Shown here piece by piece: positions 34,282 to 42,474 of a stretch of DNA of 64,000 nt. Within the stretch, counting starts at the first letter, position 1. Each line of letters opens with the position of its first letter. The DNA is from Picosynechococcus sp. PCC 7002 (GTDB taxonomy: Bacteria; Cyanobacteriota; Cyanobacteriia; Cyanobacteriales; MRBY01), in the NCBI RefSeq assembly GCF_963860125.1, contig NZ_CAWLFA010000001.1:310001-374000 (forward strand), in the 5' to 3' direction. Made by a program: the position numbers and the translations under genes. The notes below the pieces were generated by a model. That model worked only from the letters and a program-made list of their open reading frames with translations. It was not told the origin of the DNA and made no database searches.

Positions 34282-35799
34282 ATGTTTCAACGTCGTGCTA
34301 GTGGTGTTCTGTTGCATCCTACGTCTTTGCCGGGTCGATTTGGAATCGGCGATCTAGGGCCAGAAGCCTATCGATTTATTGATTTTCTTGCCGATAGTGG
34401 ACAGCAGGTTTGGCAAGTTCTGCCCCTGGGGCCAACGGGGTTTGGGAATTCTCCTTATCTGTGTTATTCGGCCTTTGCGGGCAATCCGATGCTGTTAAAT
34501 TTGGAGTGGCTTGCTTCAGAAGATTTATTAGAAGAAGCTGATTTGGCGGCCTGTCCGAGTTGTCCTAGAGATCGAGTGGACTATGATCAGGCGATCGCCT
34601 TTAAGATGCCCCTCCTGAGAAAAGCCTGTAAACGCTTCCAGGCGGTGGCGACCCCAGAGAGAAAACAAGAATTTCAAACCTTTTGCGAAGAGCAGGCCTA
34701 TTGGCTCAATGATTATGCACTCTTTATGGCCCTCAAGGAAGCCCACGACGGCAAAAGCTGGTATGACTGGGATGCTGCCCTTGCTTGGCGTGACCCAAAG
34801 GCGATCGCCCAGCAGACAGAGATCCTCGCCGATCAAGTCTTTTTCCACAAATACGCCCAATCAGAATTTTTCCGCCAGTGGTCAACCCTAAAAAGCTATG
34901 CCAATGAAAAGGGCATCCAAATCTTTGGGGATTTGCCGATCTATGTGGCCCACGACAGTGCCGATGTGTGGGGCCATCCGAAAATTTTCCGTCTCGATTA
35001 TGAAACCGGAGCTGCCAAGTGGATGGCGGGAGTCCCACCGGATTATTTCAGCGAAACGGGCCAACTCTGGGGCAACCCGGTTTACAACTGGCGTAACCTT
35101 TCGCGCCGTCACTATTCCTGGTGGATCGAGCGCATTAAAACCATGCTGGAGTATGTCGATATTGTTCGTATCGATCACTTCCGGGGTTTTGAAGCGTTTT
35201 GGGCGGTGCCCCAAGGGGAAAAAACGGCGATGAATGGCCGCTGGATCAAGGCTAAGGGTGACGAATTTTTTGCGTTACTCAAAGATAAACTCGGTGAATT
35301 GCCCATCGTCGCTGAGGATCTGGGGGTAATCACGCCGGACGTGGAGGCTCTACGAGATAAATATCGCTTGCCAGGTATGAAGATTCTGCACTTTGCCTTC
35401 GATAGCGATCGCGCCAATCCGTTTCTACCGTTCAACTACACCAATCGCAATTGCATTGTCTACACAGGCACCCACGACAATGACACCACGGTGGGCTGGT
35501 TTGACAAGCGCAGTGACGAAGAAAAGGCGCGGGTCACGGATTACCTCGGTTGCCTCTGCGATGAGGGAATTCATTGGGGTCTGATCCGTCTGGCGTTGGG
35601 TTCCGTGGCAAATCTGGCAGTTTTCCCCCTCCAAGATCTACTTGGTTTGGGGTCTGAGGCAAAAATGAATACCCCTGGGGTGGCCGCCGGGAACTGGACT
35701 TGGCGCTACCAGCCGGAAATGCTGAGTGATGACCTCATTGGCAAATTACGCTACCTCGTCTATCTTTACGGGCGTGAACCGGAGTATCGAGGCGAATAA
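34282..35799 (+). CDS. malQ: 4-alpha-glucanotransferase (amylomaltase)
   Basis: 505 residues, family GH77. It transfers alpha-1,4-glucan segments during glycogen and maltodextrin metabolism. Motifs: 'ASGVLLHPTSLPGRFGIGDLG' (in parts), 'SPYLCYSAFAGNP', 'GDLPIYVAHDSADVW', 'VRIDHFRGFEAFW' (nucleophile Asp), 'PIVAEDLGVITPDV' (acid/base Glu), and 'YTGTHDNDTTVGWF'. Length is normal. The DUF1818 gene starts on the base after its stop codon. Confidence 0.97.
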   Translation: MFQRRASGVLLHPTSLPGRFGIGDLGPEAYRFIDFLADSGQQVWQVLPLGPTGFGNSPYLCYSAFAGNPMLLNLEWLASEDLLEEADLAACPSCPRDRVDYDQAIAFKMPLLRKACKRFQAVATPERKQEFQTFCEEQAYWLNDYALFMALKEAHDGKSWYDWDAALAWRDPKAIAQQTEILADQVFFHKYAQSEFFRQWSTLKSYANEKGIQIFGDLPIYVAHDSADVWGHPKIFRLDYETGAAKWMAGVPPDYFSETGQLWGNPVYNWRNLSRRHYSWWIERIKTMLEYVDIVRIDHFRGFEAFWAVPQGEKTAMNGRWIKAKGDEFFALLKDKLGELPIVAEDLGVITPDVEALRDKYRLPGMKILHFAFDSDRANPFLPFNYTNRNCIVYTGTHDNDTTVGWFDKRSDEEKARVTDYLGCLCDEGIHWGLIRLALGSVANLAVFPLQDLLGLGSEAKMNTPGVAAGNWTWRYQPEMLSDDLIGKLRYLVYLYGREPEYRGE

Positions 35800-36183
35800 A
35801 TGGGGCGATCGCTCAAAAAAGGAACGGGTTGGCGGTTAGGCTGGGATCCTGACCCCACCCGGACTTTCCAGGGCTTGGTTGGAGCCGATGATTGGGCTGT
35901 GGAATTAACCGCAGCAGAATTTGAAGATTTTTGTCGCTTGTTGGTGCAGTTAGCCGATACGGTCGGAAGTATTGCCTCGGAATTGATGCCAGAGGAACGG
36001 ATTGCCATCGAAGCAGAAAGTGATTTGGTCTGGCTAGAGATTGAAGGATTTCCAACCCGCTATAGCCTACGTTTGTTAGTCCTCACCCAACGGAATATTG
36101 AGGGAAATTGGCAACCGGAAGCTGTGCAGCAGTTGGTGCAATGCAGTCATATTTTTCATAAAAGTCATGAGTTGCCGCTGTGA
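35800..36183 (+). CDS. DUF1818 protein
   Basis: 127 residues (MGRSLKKGTGWRLGWDPDPT at the start). It matches DUF1818, a small family limited to cyanobacteria and plastid lineages, without known function. A patch 'WAVELTAAEFEDFCRLLVQLADT' and a terminal block 'GNWQPEAVQQLVQCSHIF' are the recognisable parts. Its ATG directly follows the malQ TAA, so the two are surely co-transcribed. It marks the left edge of the AT-rich island. Confidence 0.8.
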   Translation: MGRSLKKGTGWRLGWDPDPTRTFQGLVGADDWAVELTAAEFEDFCRLLVQLADTVGSIASELMPEERIAIEAESDLVWLEIEGFPTRYSLRLLVLTQRNIEGNWQPEAVQQLVQCSHIFHKSHELPL

Positions 36184-36233
36184 TGAGATCCCAACATTTA
36201 AAGTCTGATAAGATAATCACTTGAGCCTCAAAA

Positions 36234-36239
36234 TATAAT
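36234..36239 (+). promoter_or_regulatory. Possible -10 element (TATAAT) of the island operon
   Basis: A consensus TATAAT ends 8 bases before the ATG at 36248, so transcription would begin at or within a base or two of the start codon and the message would be nearly leaderless. No clear -35 is seen 17 bases upstream, and no ribosome site precedes the ATG. The 64-base gap 36184-36247 is AT-rich. Confidence 0.4.
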
Positions 36240-36247
36240 GCTATCTT

Positions 36248-37663
36248 ATGTCAAATCTCAATCTCAAAGATGCTTGGTTGTCATTAGCTCCCGATGCAAA
36301 TGAGCCGCAAATTGAAGCAATGTTAATGAGACCCGCAATTTTACCTTTTTTGGGATTTGAATTAAATGAAATTGAGAGCCAATACTTAGTCGGGAATGGT
36401 GGAGCAAAAGTTGACTTAGCGGCTCGCAAGAATTATGGGGATGATATCTTTTGTCATACTAAAGCAAATCCATCATTGCTCATTGAACTAAAAAAAAGAC
36501 AACTTGATTTAAGTTTTGGCTCTAACGATTATAAAAAAACAGTCAGCCAACTCAAGGGTTATTTACATCCAAAATCAAAACATTGCCATTCTGCTAAATG
36601 GGGAATCATTACCAACGCAGAATATATTCAATTATTTCGACGGCACGGAAAAGTCGTTTATCCCTACACCAAAAATATAAAATTAACGGCTGATAATATC
36701 GATGAAAAAATTAAGCTTATTAAGCATTATATCGATAATCAAAAACGCTCATTGTTCGTTGCTATCTACAATAATAAAGGCGGTGTCGGGAAAACAACGA
36801 CTGTCATCAACCTTGCAGGTATTTTATCGCTCCCCCAGGGAAAGCCAGACAATTCTCTTGGATTTGACAAGAAAGTTTTGGTTGTAGATTTTGACCCTAA
36901 CCAGAAAGACTTGACAGATTTATTAGATGTTAAACTAGGTAAACTTAAACTCTCAGAATATCTCCAAGATCATAAAAACCATGACATCCAAGATGTTATT
37001 TCGAGATATACTTTGAAAACAAAAAGCGGAAAAGAATATGGGTTTGATGTAATCCCAGTAGATGAAGAGTTACATCAAGAGCAAACTCAATATACTAAAT
37101 ATTTAACCAAGAGCTTTTTGCGACGATCTTTAAATCCTTTGAAAAATAATTATGATTATATTTTGATCGACTCTCCTCCCGGTACAAATAGATTTACCGA
37201 AGAGGCGATCGCTGCTGCCGACGTTATCCTGATGCCATCTAAACACAATGGTATTGCTTCATTTAAAAATGCGGCTACTGCCATGAAAACAATTTTTCCT
37301 ATGTTGGGAGAATCACGCAGGCAGTTTGACGTAGATGCTGAAAAATTTGGAATCGCGTCAGAATTATCAGACCCAGTTCCCCTACCAATTTTCTTTAATG
37401 GAGAAGCAATTACTCCAACTCAAAAAAGGCAAGCACAAGAGGCAATTACTAAAATCATTAAACAAGCTAAAAAAGAAGAGCAAATTGATTTGATGCGCTT
37501 CTTTTTTCCTAAATATCGCCCAGCTCACAAAAATCTCGAAATATTTGAGATGCCTAGCTATGCTCACATTGCATCCGCTGCATTTTCTAATCGTCCAGCA
37601 GTTTTTACAAGTAAAAAAGCACGGGAATATTATCGTGACTTAGTTCGGGAGTATTTTATTTAA
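36248..37663 (+). CDS. PD-(D/E)xK nuclease domain fused to a ParA-type ATPase
   Basis: 471 residues. Residues ~15-145 resemble the N-terminal nuclease of type I restriction HsdR: an N-terminal 'EPQIEAM', Asp56 in 'GAKVDLAA', Glu80 and Lys82 in 'LLIELKKRQ', and Gln101/Tyr105 in 'QLKGYL'. A short linker leads to a ParA/MinD-like ATPase (~168-450) with the deviant Walker A 'NNKGGVGKTTT' (Lys177 signature, Lys182), Walker A' 'VLVVDFDPNQKD' and Walker B 'YILIDSPPGT' (Asp308). All key residues are present, so both parts may be active. Composition is AT-rich, unlike malQ. The next gene starts within its stop codon (TAATG). Confidence 0.85.
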   Translation: MSNLNLKDAWLSLAPDANEPQIEAMLMRPAILPFLGFELNEIESQYLVGNGGAKVDLAARKNYGDDIFCHTKANPSLLIELKKRQLDLSFGSNDYKKTVSQLKGYLHPKSKHCHSAKWGIITNAEYIQLFRRHGKVVYPYTKNIKLTADNIDEKIKLIKHYIDNQKRSLFVAIYNNKGGVGKTTTVINLAGILSLPQGKPDNSLGFDKKVLVVDFDPNQKDLTDLLDVKLGKLKLSEYLQDHKNHDIQDVISRYTLKTKSGKEYGFDVIPVDEELHQEQTQYTKYLTKSFLRRSLNPLKNNYDYILIDSPPGTNRFTEEAIAAADVILMPSKHNGIASFKNAATAMKTIFPMLGESRRQFDVDAEKFGIASELSDPVPLPIFFNGEAITPTQKRQAQEAITKIIKQAKKEEQIDLMRFFFPKYRPAHKNLEIFEMPSYAHIASAAFSNRPAVFTSKKAREYYRDLVREYFI

Positions 37664-38355
37664 TGAAACAAGAAGTAGGTGCATTATTACATCTCTATCT
37701 CGATGAAATCAGTACAGGGATAGATACACAAGTCCATGATTTTTTGATTCAAGGAGCAGCCAAAGCCATTAATGATGCTGAAAATAGAAATTGGATTCCT
37801 TTAATTGTCAAACAAATCGGTTCTGAATCTTATCAAGTGATTGCGAATAGCTTCGTTTTTGCTGCTGCCGAAGAAGCAGGATTGACGAAAGTTTGGTGTA
37901 TTGTTGCTGATGATTCCCCAGAAACTCAAGAATCGGCCCGCATTCTTACTCAAGAAAAGCTTGCTAAAATTAACCTCGCAACAGCAACTAGGGAGGAAAT
38001 CAAAGTGGGTCTGGACTATCTAATGAAGCGTCCAATTAATCCCCTGAAATTGGGCAGCGTTAAGCTCGCCAATGCAGTTGAACGTATTGAAAATGCTCCG
38101 CGTCAATATTGGAAAGAAAATTTAATGGATGTCACAAAAGTAAAATGCGGCATTACCAGAGGGAAAAAACTAAATATTTTCAAAGAAATTTTTTACACAA
38201 CCCCTGAACCTCTGCCAGACGTAATTATTGATCCGCAGTTTCTTACGACTTTTACCCAGGCAGATCTCCAAAAAATGGCTAAAAAACGTGGCTTAAAAGG
38301 ATATAGTAAGCTAAAAAAGAGTGCTCTAGTAAAATTACTTACTGAGCAAGGTTAA
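37663..38355 (+). CDS. ParB-like protein with a C-terminal SAP/Rho-N-like domain
   Basis: 230 residues, starting in the TAATG overlap with the nuclease-ParA gene. Residues ~40-85 ('WIPLIVKQIGSESYQVIANSF', 'AAAEEAGLTKVWCIVADD') follow the ParB N-terminal pattern, in which a strand, the GERR box and an Ala-rich helix are expected. Here the GERR box is replaced by 'ANSF', so CTP binding as in canonical ParB is unlikely. Residues ~196-230 ('TQADLQKMAKKRGLKGYSKL') fit a SAP or Rho-N helix-extension-helix DNA/RNA-binding motif. A lone ParB helix-turn-helix is not obvious. It is probably the nucleic-acid-binding partner of the fused ATPase. Confidence 0.7.
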   Translation: MKQEVGALLHLYLDEISTGIDTQVHDFLIQGAAKAINDAENRNWIPLIVKQIGSESYQVIANSFVFAAAEEAGLTKVWCIVADDSPETQESARILTQEKLAKINLATATREEIKVGLDYLMKRPINPLKLGSVKLANAVERIENAPRQYWKENLMDVTKVKCGITRGKKLNIFKEIFYTTPEPLPDVIIDPQFLTTFTQADLQKMAKKRGLKGYSKLKKSALVKLLTEQG

Positions 38356-38391
38356 TCCGAAGGAAAATTGCAAGATTCAAATTATTTCTAA

Positions 38392-39320
38392 ATGATCATT
38401 AAAGAAAAAGATCCCATTGATGCAAACATAGAGCAGTTAAAACGATTATCAATTTACCTAATTTATCCGAAGCAAAAGTTTTGCAGACAAAAACAGAGCT
38501 AAAGAGACTCACCTCTGGTAATCAAGGAGAAAAGGATTCTGCTTATTTTATTGATTTTTATTATAAAAATTCACCAAACTGGGCGATTATTCACGATCTT
38601 AGAATTGAACATAATGGATTAGTTGCTCAAATTGACCATATCTTAATCAATAGATTTCTTGATTTTTATATCTTAGAAACAAAACATTATGCCCGTAGTA
38701 TCAAAATCACAGAACATGGCGAATTTTTAGTCTCATTCCAGAAAAGCTACAGAGCAATAGAGTCTCCCATTGAGCAAAATAAAAGACACATCAAAGTTTT
38801 AAAGACCCTTCTCCAGGGTGAAGAAATACTACCTAAAAGATTGGGAATACCATTACAACCCCATTTTCTTGCCTATGTTTTAGTTTCGCCAAAATCTCGC
38901 GTGATTCGTCCCAAGGCAAAAGATTTTAAAACAGATGCTGTCATTAAGTCAGACGAATTTTATAAACAAACACGAGACAATCTCAATAATGAAAGTATAT
39001 TGACAACTCTTGGTTCAATCACAAAAATAATTTCATCCGAATCATTGCAGCAAATAGCGAAAAACCTAGTCAGTTATCATCGACCTTCCCAGTTTGATTA
39101 CTATAAAAAATTTTCTATTTCTAGAGAAAGAGACAATCAGCACCCCGTTTCAATAGAACAGACAAAGAAAACAAAATACTATTGCTATTGCTGTAAGCAA
39201 TCTATTTCCAAAAAAGTCGCAATGTTTTGTTTTAATAATAAAATTCGCTTTGACGGAAAAGCATACTGTTTCGATTGCCAAAAGCAATTCCCCTTAAATT
39301 CGCCTCAACAAAAGCGTTAA
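38392..39320 (+). pseudogene. NERD nuclease with zinc ribbon, apparent 5' frameshift
   Basis: The long open frame runs from TTG 38481 (279 residues). Family members that I remember begin MIIK..., and an ATG at 38392 in another frame reads MIIKEKDPIDANIEQLKRLS before going out of step; adding one A at about 38451 would join it to 'NLPNLSEAKVLQTKTELKRL' in the long frame. The NERD core is intact: Asp52 in 'AQIDHILINR', Glu66 and Lys68 in 'ILETKHY' (TTG numbering), with 'SPIEQNKRHIKVL' behind. The tail ('YCYCCKQ', then 'YCFDCQKQF') is a four-Cys zinc ribbon. It may be a broken gene, one using the TTG, or a sequencing error. It overlaps the rhomboid gene by 27 bases. Confidence 0.75.
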
Positions 39321-40946
39321 GGCAATTCCCCAGGAGAGGCCCAGTAAATGGCTGTAAAAACTAACATTCGGGGAACTGAGATCCACCGCAAACTGGATCA
39401 CAATAATTAAGCAAATCAAGCGAAATTGTCTGCCTGCGGCTTCGAGGTGAAACCGTTGCCATCCCTGCCACAACACCACGGCGATCGCCCCGATCATGCC
39501 CATAATCGATCCAGAAGCCCCGACCCACACCTGATAGCCATAGCGAATTTCTGTGGTGAGATAGGCCAACCACGCAGGAAACGCCTCATAGTCAAAGCCC
39601 TGGGCTAACAGTACCAACCCAAACAGCGTTACCGTCGCCCCGAAACCACTACCTAAATAAACGAGGAGATAACGCGATCGCCCCAGATGTTTTTCGGCAA
39701 AGGGGCCTAGCAACGCCAAGGTTGCCATATTCATCAAGAGATGGGCCAGCCCCACATGGATAAAATTCGCCGTAAACAAGCGCCACCATTCCCCCTGCAA
39801 CACTTGGTTGGGAATGAAACCACCACCCTGGAGCATCGCTTCTGGATTTTCGGGACTGCTAACGGCGATCGCCCCCAGGAATACCAGACAGTTGACGGCA
39901 ACTAAAACAGAATTCACCGAAATTTGCTTTTGCCCCGCAGATGGTTGGCCCACGAGGGATTGATAAAGCTGCTCTTGGGTTTCCTGCCGTACCAGGCGAC
40001 TAAGGCGGGCCAGATCAGGATAAGCGTCTACGGGGAGGAGCGATTGGGCTGGTCGAGGAGGATGTTGGCGACGCATCTGGACGGCATTGCGGAAACGTTT
40101 ATTTGAGTCCTCCTGGAGGGTCTGTAAAATGGCATTTCCTTGGGAGACACACCCGGCGCCGTAGTGGGCGATCGCCAGCCAAAAACCCTTAATTTCTTTG
40201 GCATAATCCCGGAGAGGGCCTGTCAATAACCGTTGCACCGTCTTGATTTCGCCACAAAAAGCCGCCGTAAATAGCAATACCAAATGCCACTGACGGCGAT
40301 CGCTCCCCCGCAACAGTTGCGCTTTGGTTTCTGGTTTCAGCACCAGTTGTAAAAGTTCCGACAGTTGACCTGTTTCTCCCAGGGCGCGGCAATAGTAAAC
40401 CAAAAGCAAAGGTTCTTGGGGGGTTTGCGCCATTCCCCGGAGCCAAGCCAGCAACCCCATCCAATCAAACCGCATCGCATAATCCATGGCGATCGCCTGA
40501 CGGGCCAAAAAACTGGGGTGATCCTGGTATTTTTCTAAAAGATTTAAGCCTGGGGTGAGTTGACCCCGTTGACTCAAGATTAAAGCGCGAATGATCTGCG
40601 ACTGTTCCCACCAACCATCAAAGGGATGAAGATATCGCAAATACAAAGCCCATTGGTAAGCCCGTTGAAAATCTTGCCGGGACAAGAGACTCTGGATCTG
40701 CCGCAAGCCCAAAGATGGCACGAGGATCAACAGCAACCAAGCGATACCGCCCCACCAAGCAGCCCAAGCCATCGAAATCAGGTTCATTCCCCAGGTGAGG
40801 ACGAGGACAAACCCCGCCACCCAGAACCATCCCAGAGGACGGGGTCGTGGCGATCGCCAAATACGGAGCATCAAAACCCCGCAGGAAAAAGAAACAGCGT
40901 AAAACCAAATTAGGGGCCACAAAGCAGATGCCATTACGAAAGCCAT
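39294..40946 (-). CDS. Rhomboid-family intramembrane serine protease
   Basis: 550 residues (an ATG at 40931 is an alternative start). N-terminal membrane segments (~10-80) are followed by a soluble helical part (~85-330) with TPR-like repeats, then the rhomboid core. 'GEWWRLFTANFIHVGLAHLLMNM' (in parts) carries the HxxxN of TM2; the serine is Ser478 in 'GASGSIMGM' and the second catalytic residue His533 in 'YSHLLGL'. It would cleave membrane proteins within the bilayer; substrates are unknown. Its last 27 bases are antisense to the NERD gene. Confidence 0.9.
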   Translation of the reverse strand: MAFVMASALWPLIWFYAVSFSCGVLMLRIWRSPRPRPLGWFWVAGFVLVLTWGMNLISMAWAAWWGGIAWLLLILVPSLGLRQIQSLLSRQDFQRAYQWALYLRYLHPFDGWWEQSQIIRALILSQRGQLTPGLNLLEKYQDHPSFLARQAIAMDYAMRFDWMGLLAWLRGMAQTPQEPLLLVYYCRALGETGQLSELLQLVLKPETKAQLLRGSDRRQWHLVLLFTAAFCGEIKTVQRLLTGPLRDYAKEIKGFWLAIAHYGAGCVSQGNAILQTLQEDSNKRFRNAVQMRRQHPPRPAQSLLPVDAYPDLARLSRLVRQETQEQLYQSLVGQPSAGQKQISVNSVLVAVNCLVFLGAIAVSSPENPEAMLQGGGFIPNQVLQGEWWRLFTANFIHVGLAHLLMNMATLALLGPFAEKHLGRSRYLLVYLGSGFGATVTLFGLVLLAQGFDYEAFPAWLAYLTTEIRYGYQVWVGASGSIMGMIGAIAVVLWQGWQRFHLEAAGRQFRLICLIIVIQFAVDLSSPNVSFYSHLLGLSWGIALTLLLRRI

Positions 40947-41017
40947 TGGGGGGAGAAAACATTAATTGCTATCTTAAGTTGGGAATAAATCTTTTTCTTT
41001 CCCTTGAGAAATTACCC

Positions 41018-41950
41018 ATGAAAAAACGGCTCCTGTCTGCCCTCTGTCTGCTTTCCCTCAGTGTTTTTGGCTGTACTGCGCCATCGACTACGGATGTCAC
41101 TAGCCCCACCGAAAATGAAACCTCGACAACGGCAGTGCAACCCTTGGTGACTGGGGCGATTCCCGACCAAGATCCTGAAAAATTGCAGCGACTCTATGGC
41201 CTGCTGGCGGATTATCTGAGTGCTGAACTGGGAGTCCCCGTAGAATATAAACCCGTCACCGATTACCTCGCCGCGGTCACAGCCTTTAAGGTGGGTGATT
41301 TAGATTTAGTCTGGTTTGGTGGGTTGACGGGTGTCCAAGCGAGATTGCAAGTCCCTGGGGCTGAGGCGATCGCCCAACGGGATATTGACGCCGAATTTCA
41401 CTCGGTACTGATTGCCAATGTGAATAGTGGCCTAGGGGAATTAGCCAGTGATGCTGATTTAACCCAAGTCAAAGGCAAAACCCTCACCTTTGGTAGTGAA
41501 TCCTCCACCTCTGGCCGCCTGATGCCCCAATACTACCTAGAACAAGCCGGAGTCTCTCTTGAAGATTTCCAAGGGGAAGTGGGTTTTTCGGCCTCCCACG
41601 ATGCCACCATTCAACTGGTCGAAGCCGGTACCTATGACTTGGGAATGCTCAATGAACAGGTGTGGAACAGTCGCGTCGAAGCTGGGGAAGTAGATACCAA
41701 TAGAGTGAACGTGATTTGGCGATCGCCCGCCTACTACGACTATCACTGGGTCATTTCCCCCGACGTGGACGAGCGCTATGGAGAAGGCTTCCGGGATAAA
41801 GTGCAACAGGCTTTGCTCCAACTCGATCCCAACAATCCTGACCACAAAGAAATTCTTGATTTGTTTGGGGCGACCCAATTTATTCAGACCAGCAACGAAA
41901 ACTACGCTGAAATCGAAGCTGTGGGCCGCCAGATTGGCAAGATCCAATAA
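41018..41950 (+). CDS. PhnD-like solute-binding lipoprotein, putative selenate-type
   Basis: 310 residues from ATG 41018 (MKKRLLSALCLLSLSVFGC), with a lipobox ending at Cys19. A Thr/Ser-rich linker precedes the phosphate/phosphonate-binding fold. 'GAIPDQDPEKLQRLYGLLAD', 'VEYKPVTDYLAAVTAF', 'LVWFGGLTGVQAR' and 'AIAQRDIDAEFHSVLIAN' match the group annotated as putative selenate ABC binding proteins (TIGR04553 as I remember). The ligand has not been proven. The permease and ATPase genes are absent here, so it is an orphan unless they lie elsewhere. An upstream in-frame start would put 57 unlikely residues before the signal peptide. Confidence 0.82.
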   Translation: MKKRLLSALCLLSLSVFGCTAPSTTDVTSPTENETSTTAVQPLVTGAIPDQDPEKLQRLYGLLADYLSAELGVPVEYKPVTDYLAAVTAFKVGDLDLVWFGGLTGVQARLQVPGAEAIAQRDIDAEFHSVLIANVNSGLGELASDADLTQVKGKTLTFGSESSTSGRLMPQYYLEQAGVSLEDFQGEVGFSASHDATIQLVEAGTYDLGMLNEQVWNSRVEAGEVDTNRVNVIWRSPAYYDYHWVISPDVDERYGEGFRDKVQQALLQLDPNNPDHKEILDLFGATQFIQTSNENYAEIEAVGRQIGKIQ

Positions 41951-41989
41951 ACGAAGGTTGTTTTTAAAGCTAAGAAGTCTCTTGATCTG

Positions 41990-42023
41990 CCTCCTAAACC
42001 CCCAGACTGGGGGCCGGGGGGCT
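41990..42023. terminator. G/C-run hairpin between the binding-protein gene and gloA
   Basis: CCCCCA (41999-42004), loop GAC, TGGGGG (42008-42013), followed by a second G-run and CTTT. It lies between convergent genes and is of the same general style as the repeat at 27609. The T-run is short, so termination is likely but not certain. Confidence 0.5.
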
Positions 42024-42036
42024 TTATCAATCAGCT

Positions 42037-42432
42037 CTAAGCGGCGGCCTTTTTCATTTCGATCAATTCGATCTTGTAGCCATTGGGATCTTCGACAAAG
42101 GCAATCACCGTGGTGCCGTGCTTCATGGGGCCGGGTTCCCGGGAAATTTTACCGCCCAGCTCGCGGATTTTTTCGCAGGTGCCATAGATATCATCCACAC
42201 CGAGGGCGATGTGACCAAAACCATTACCGAGGTCATAGCGATCGGTGTCCCAGTTGTAGGTTAGTTCGATCACGGTATTGTCTTTTTCGTCGCCATAACC
42301 GACAAAGGCTAGGGTGAATTTGCCGCCGGGGTAATCCTTTTGACGCAGGAGTTTCATCCCCAGAACATCACAATAAAATTTGAGGGATTCTTCTAAATTG
42401 CCAACTCGAATCATGGTGTGAAGCATTTTCAT
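42037..42432 (-). CDS. gloA: Glyoxalase I (lactoylglutathione lyase)
   Basis: 131 residues, the bacterial Ni-type length. It converts the methylglyoxal-glutathione hemithioacetal to S-lactoylglutathione. 'MKMLHTMIRVGNLEESLKFYCDVLGMKLLR' is the classic start with the first metal His5; 'NTVIELTYNW' carries the Glu ligand, 'GFGHIALGVDDI' the second His and 'DPNGYKIELIE' the final Glu. Expected pairing with GloB is not seen in this window. The ligands are all present, so it should be active. Confidence 0.95.
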   Translation of the reverse strand: MKMLHTMIRVGNLEESLKFYCDVLGMKLLRQKDYPGGKFTLAFVGYGDEKDNTVIELTYNWDTDRYDLGNGFGHIALGVDDIYGTCEKIRELGGKISREPGPMKHGTTVIAFVEDPNGYKIELIEMKKAAA

Positions 42433-42474
42433 AGGGGCTGTTTTTCTCCGTTGGTAACAAACTATCTCTAGTGT

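Noticed and set aside
36184..39320. The island as a prophage or integrative plasmid remnant
   Set aside because: No integrase, replication, phage structural or att-like sequences; ParA/ParB-like genes alone do not prove a plasmid origin, though it cannot be fully excluded.
40847..41017. An N-terminal extension of the selenate-type binding protein
   Set aside because: It would bury a clear signal peptide and lipobox starting at 41018 behind 57 basic residues and overlap the rhomboid gene start.
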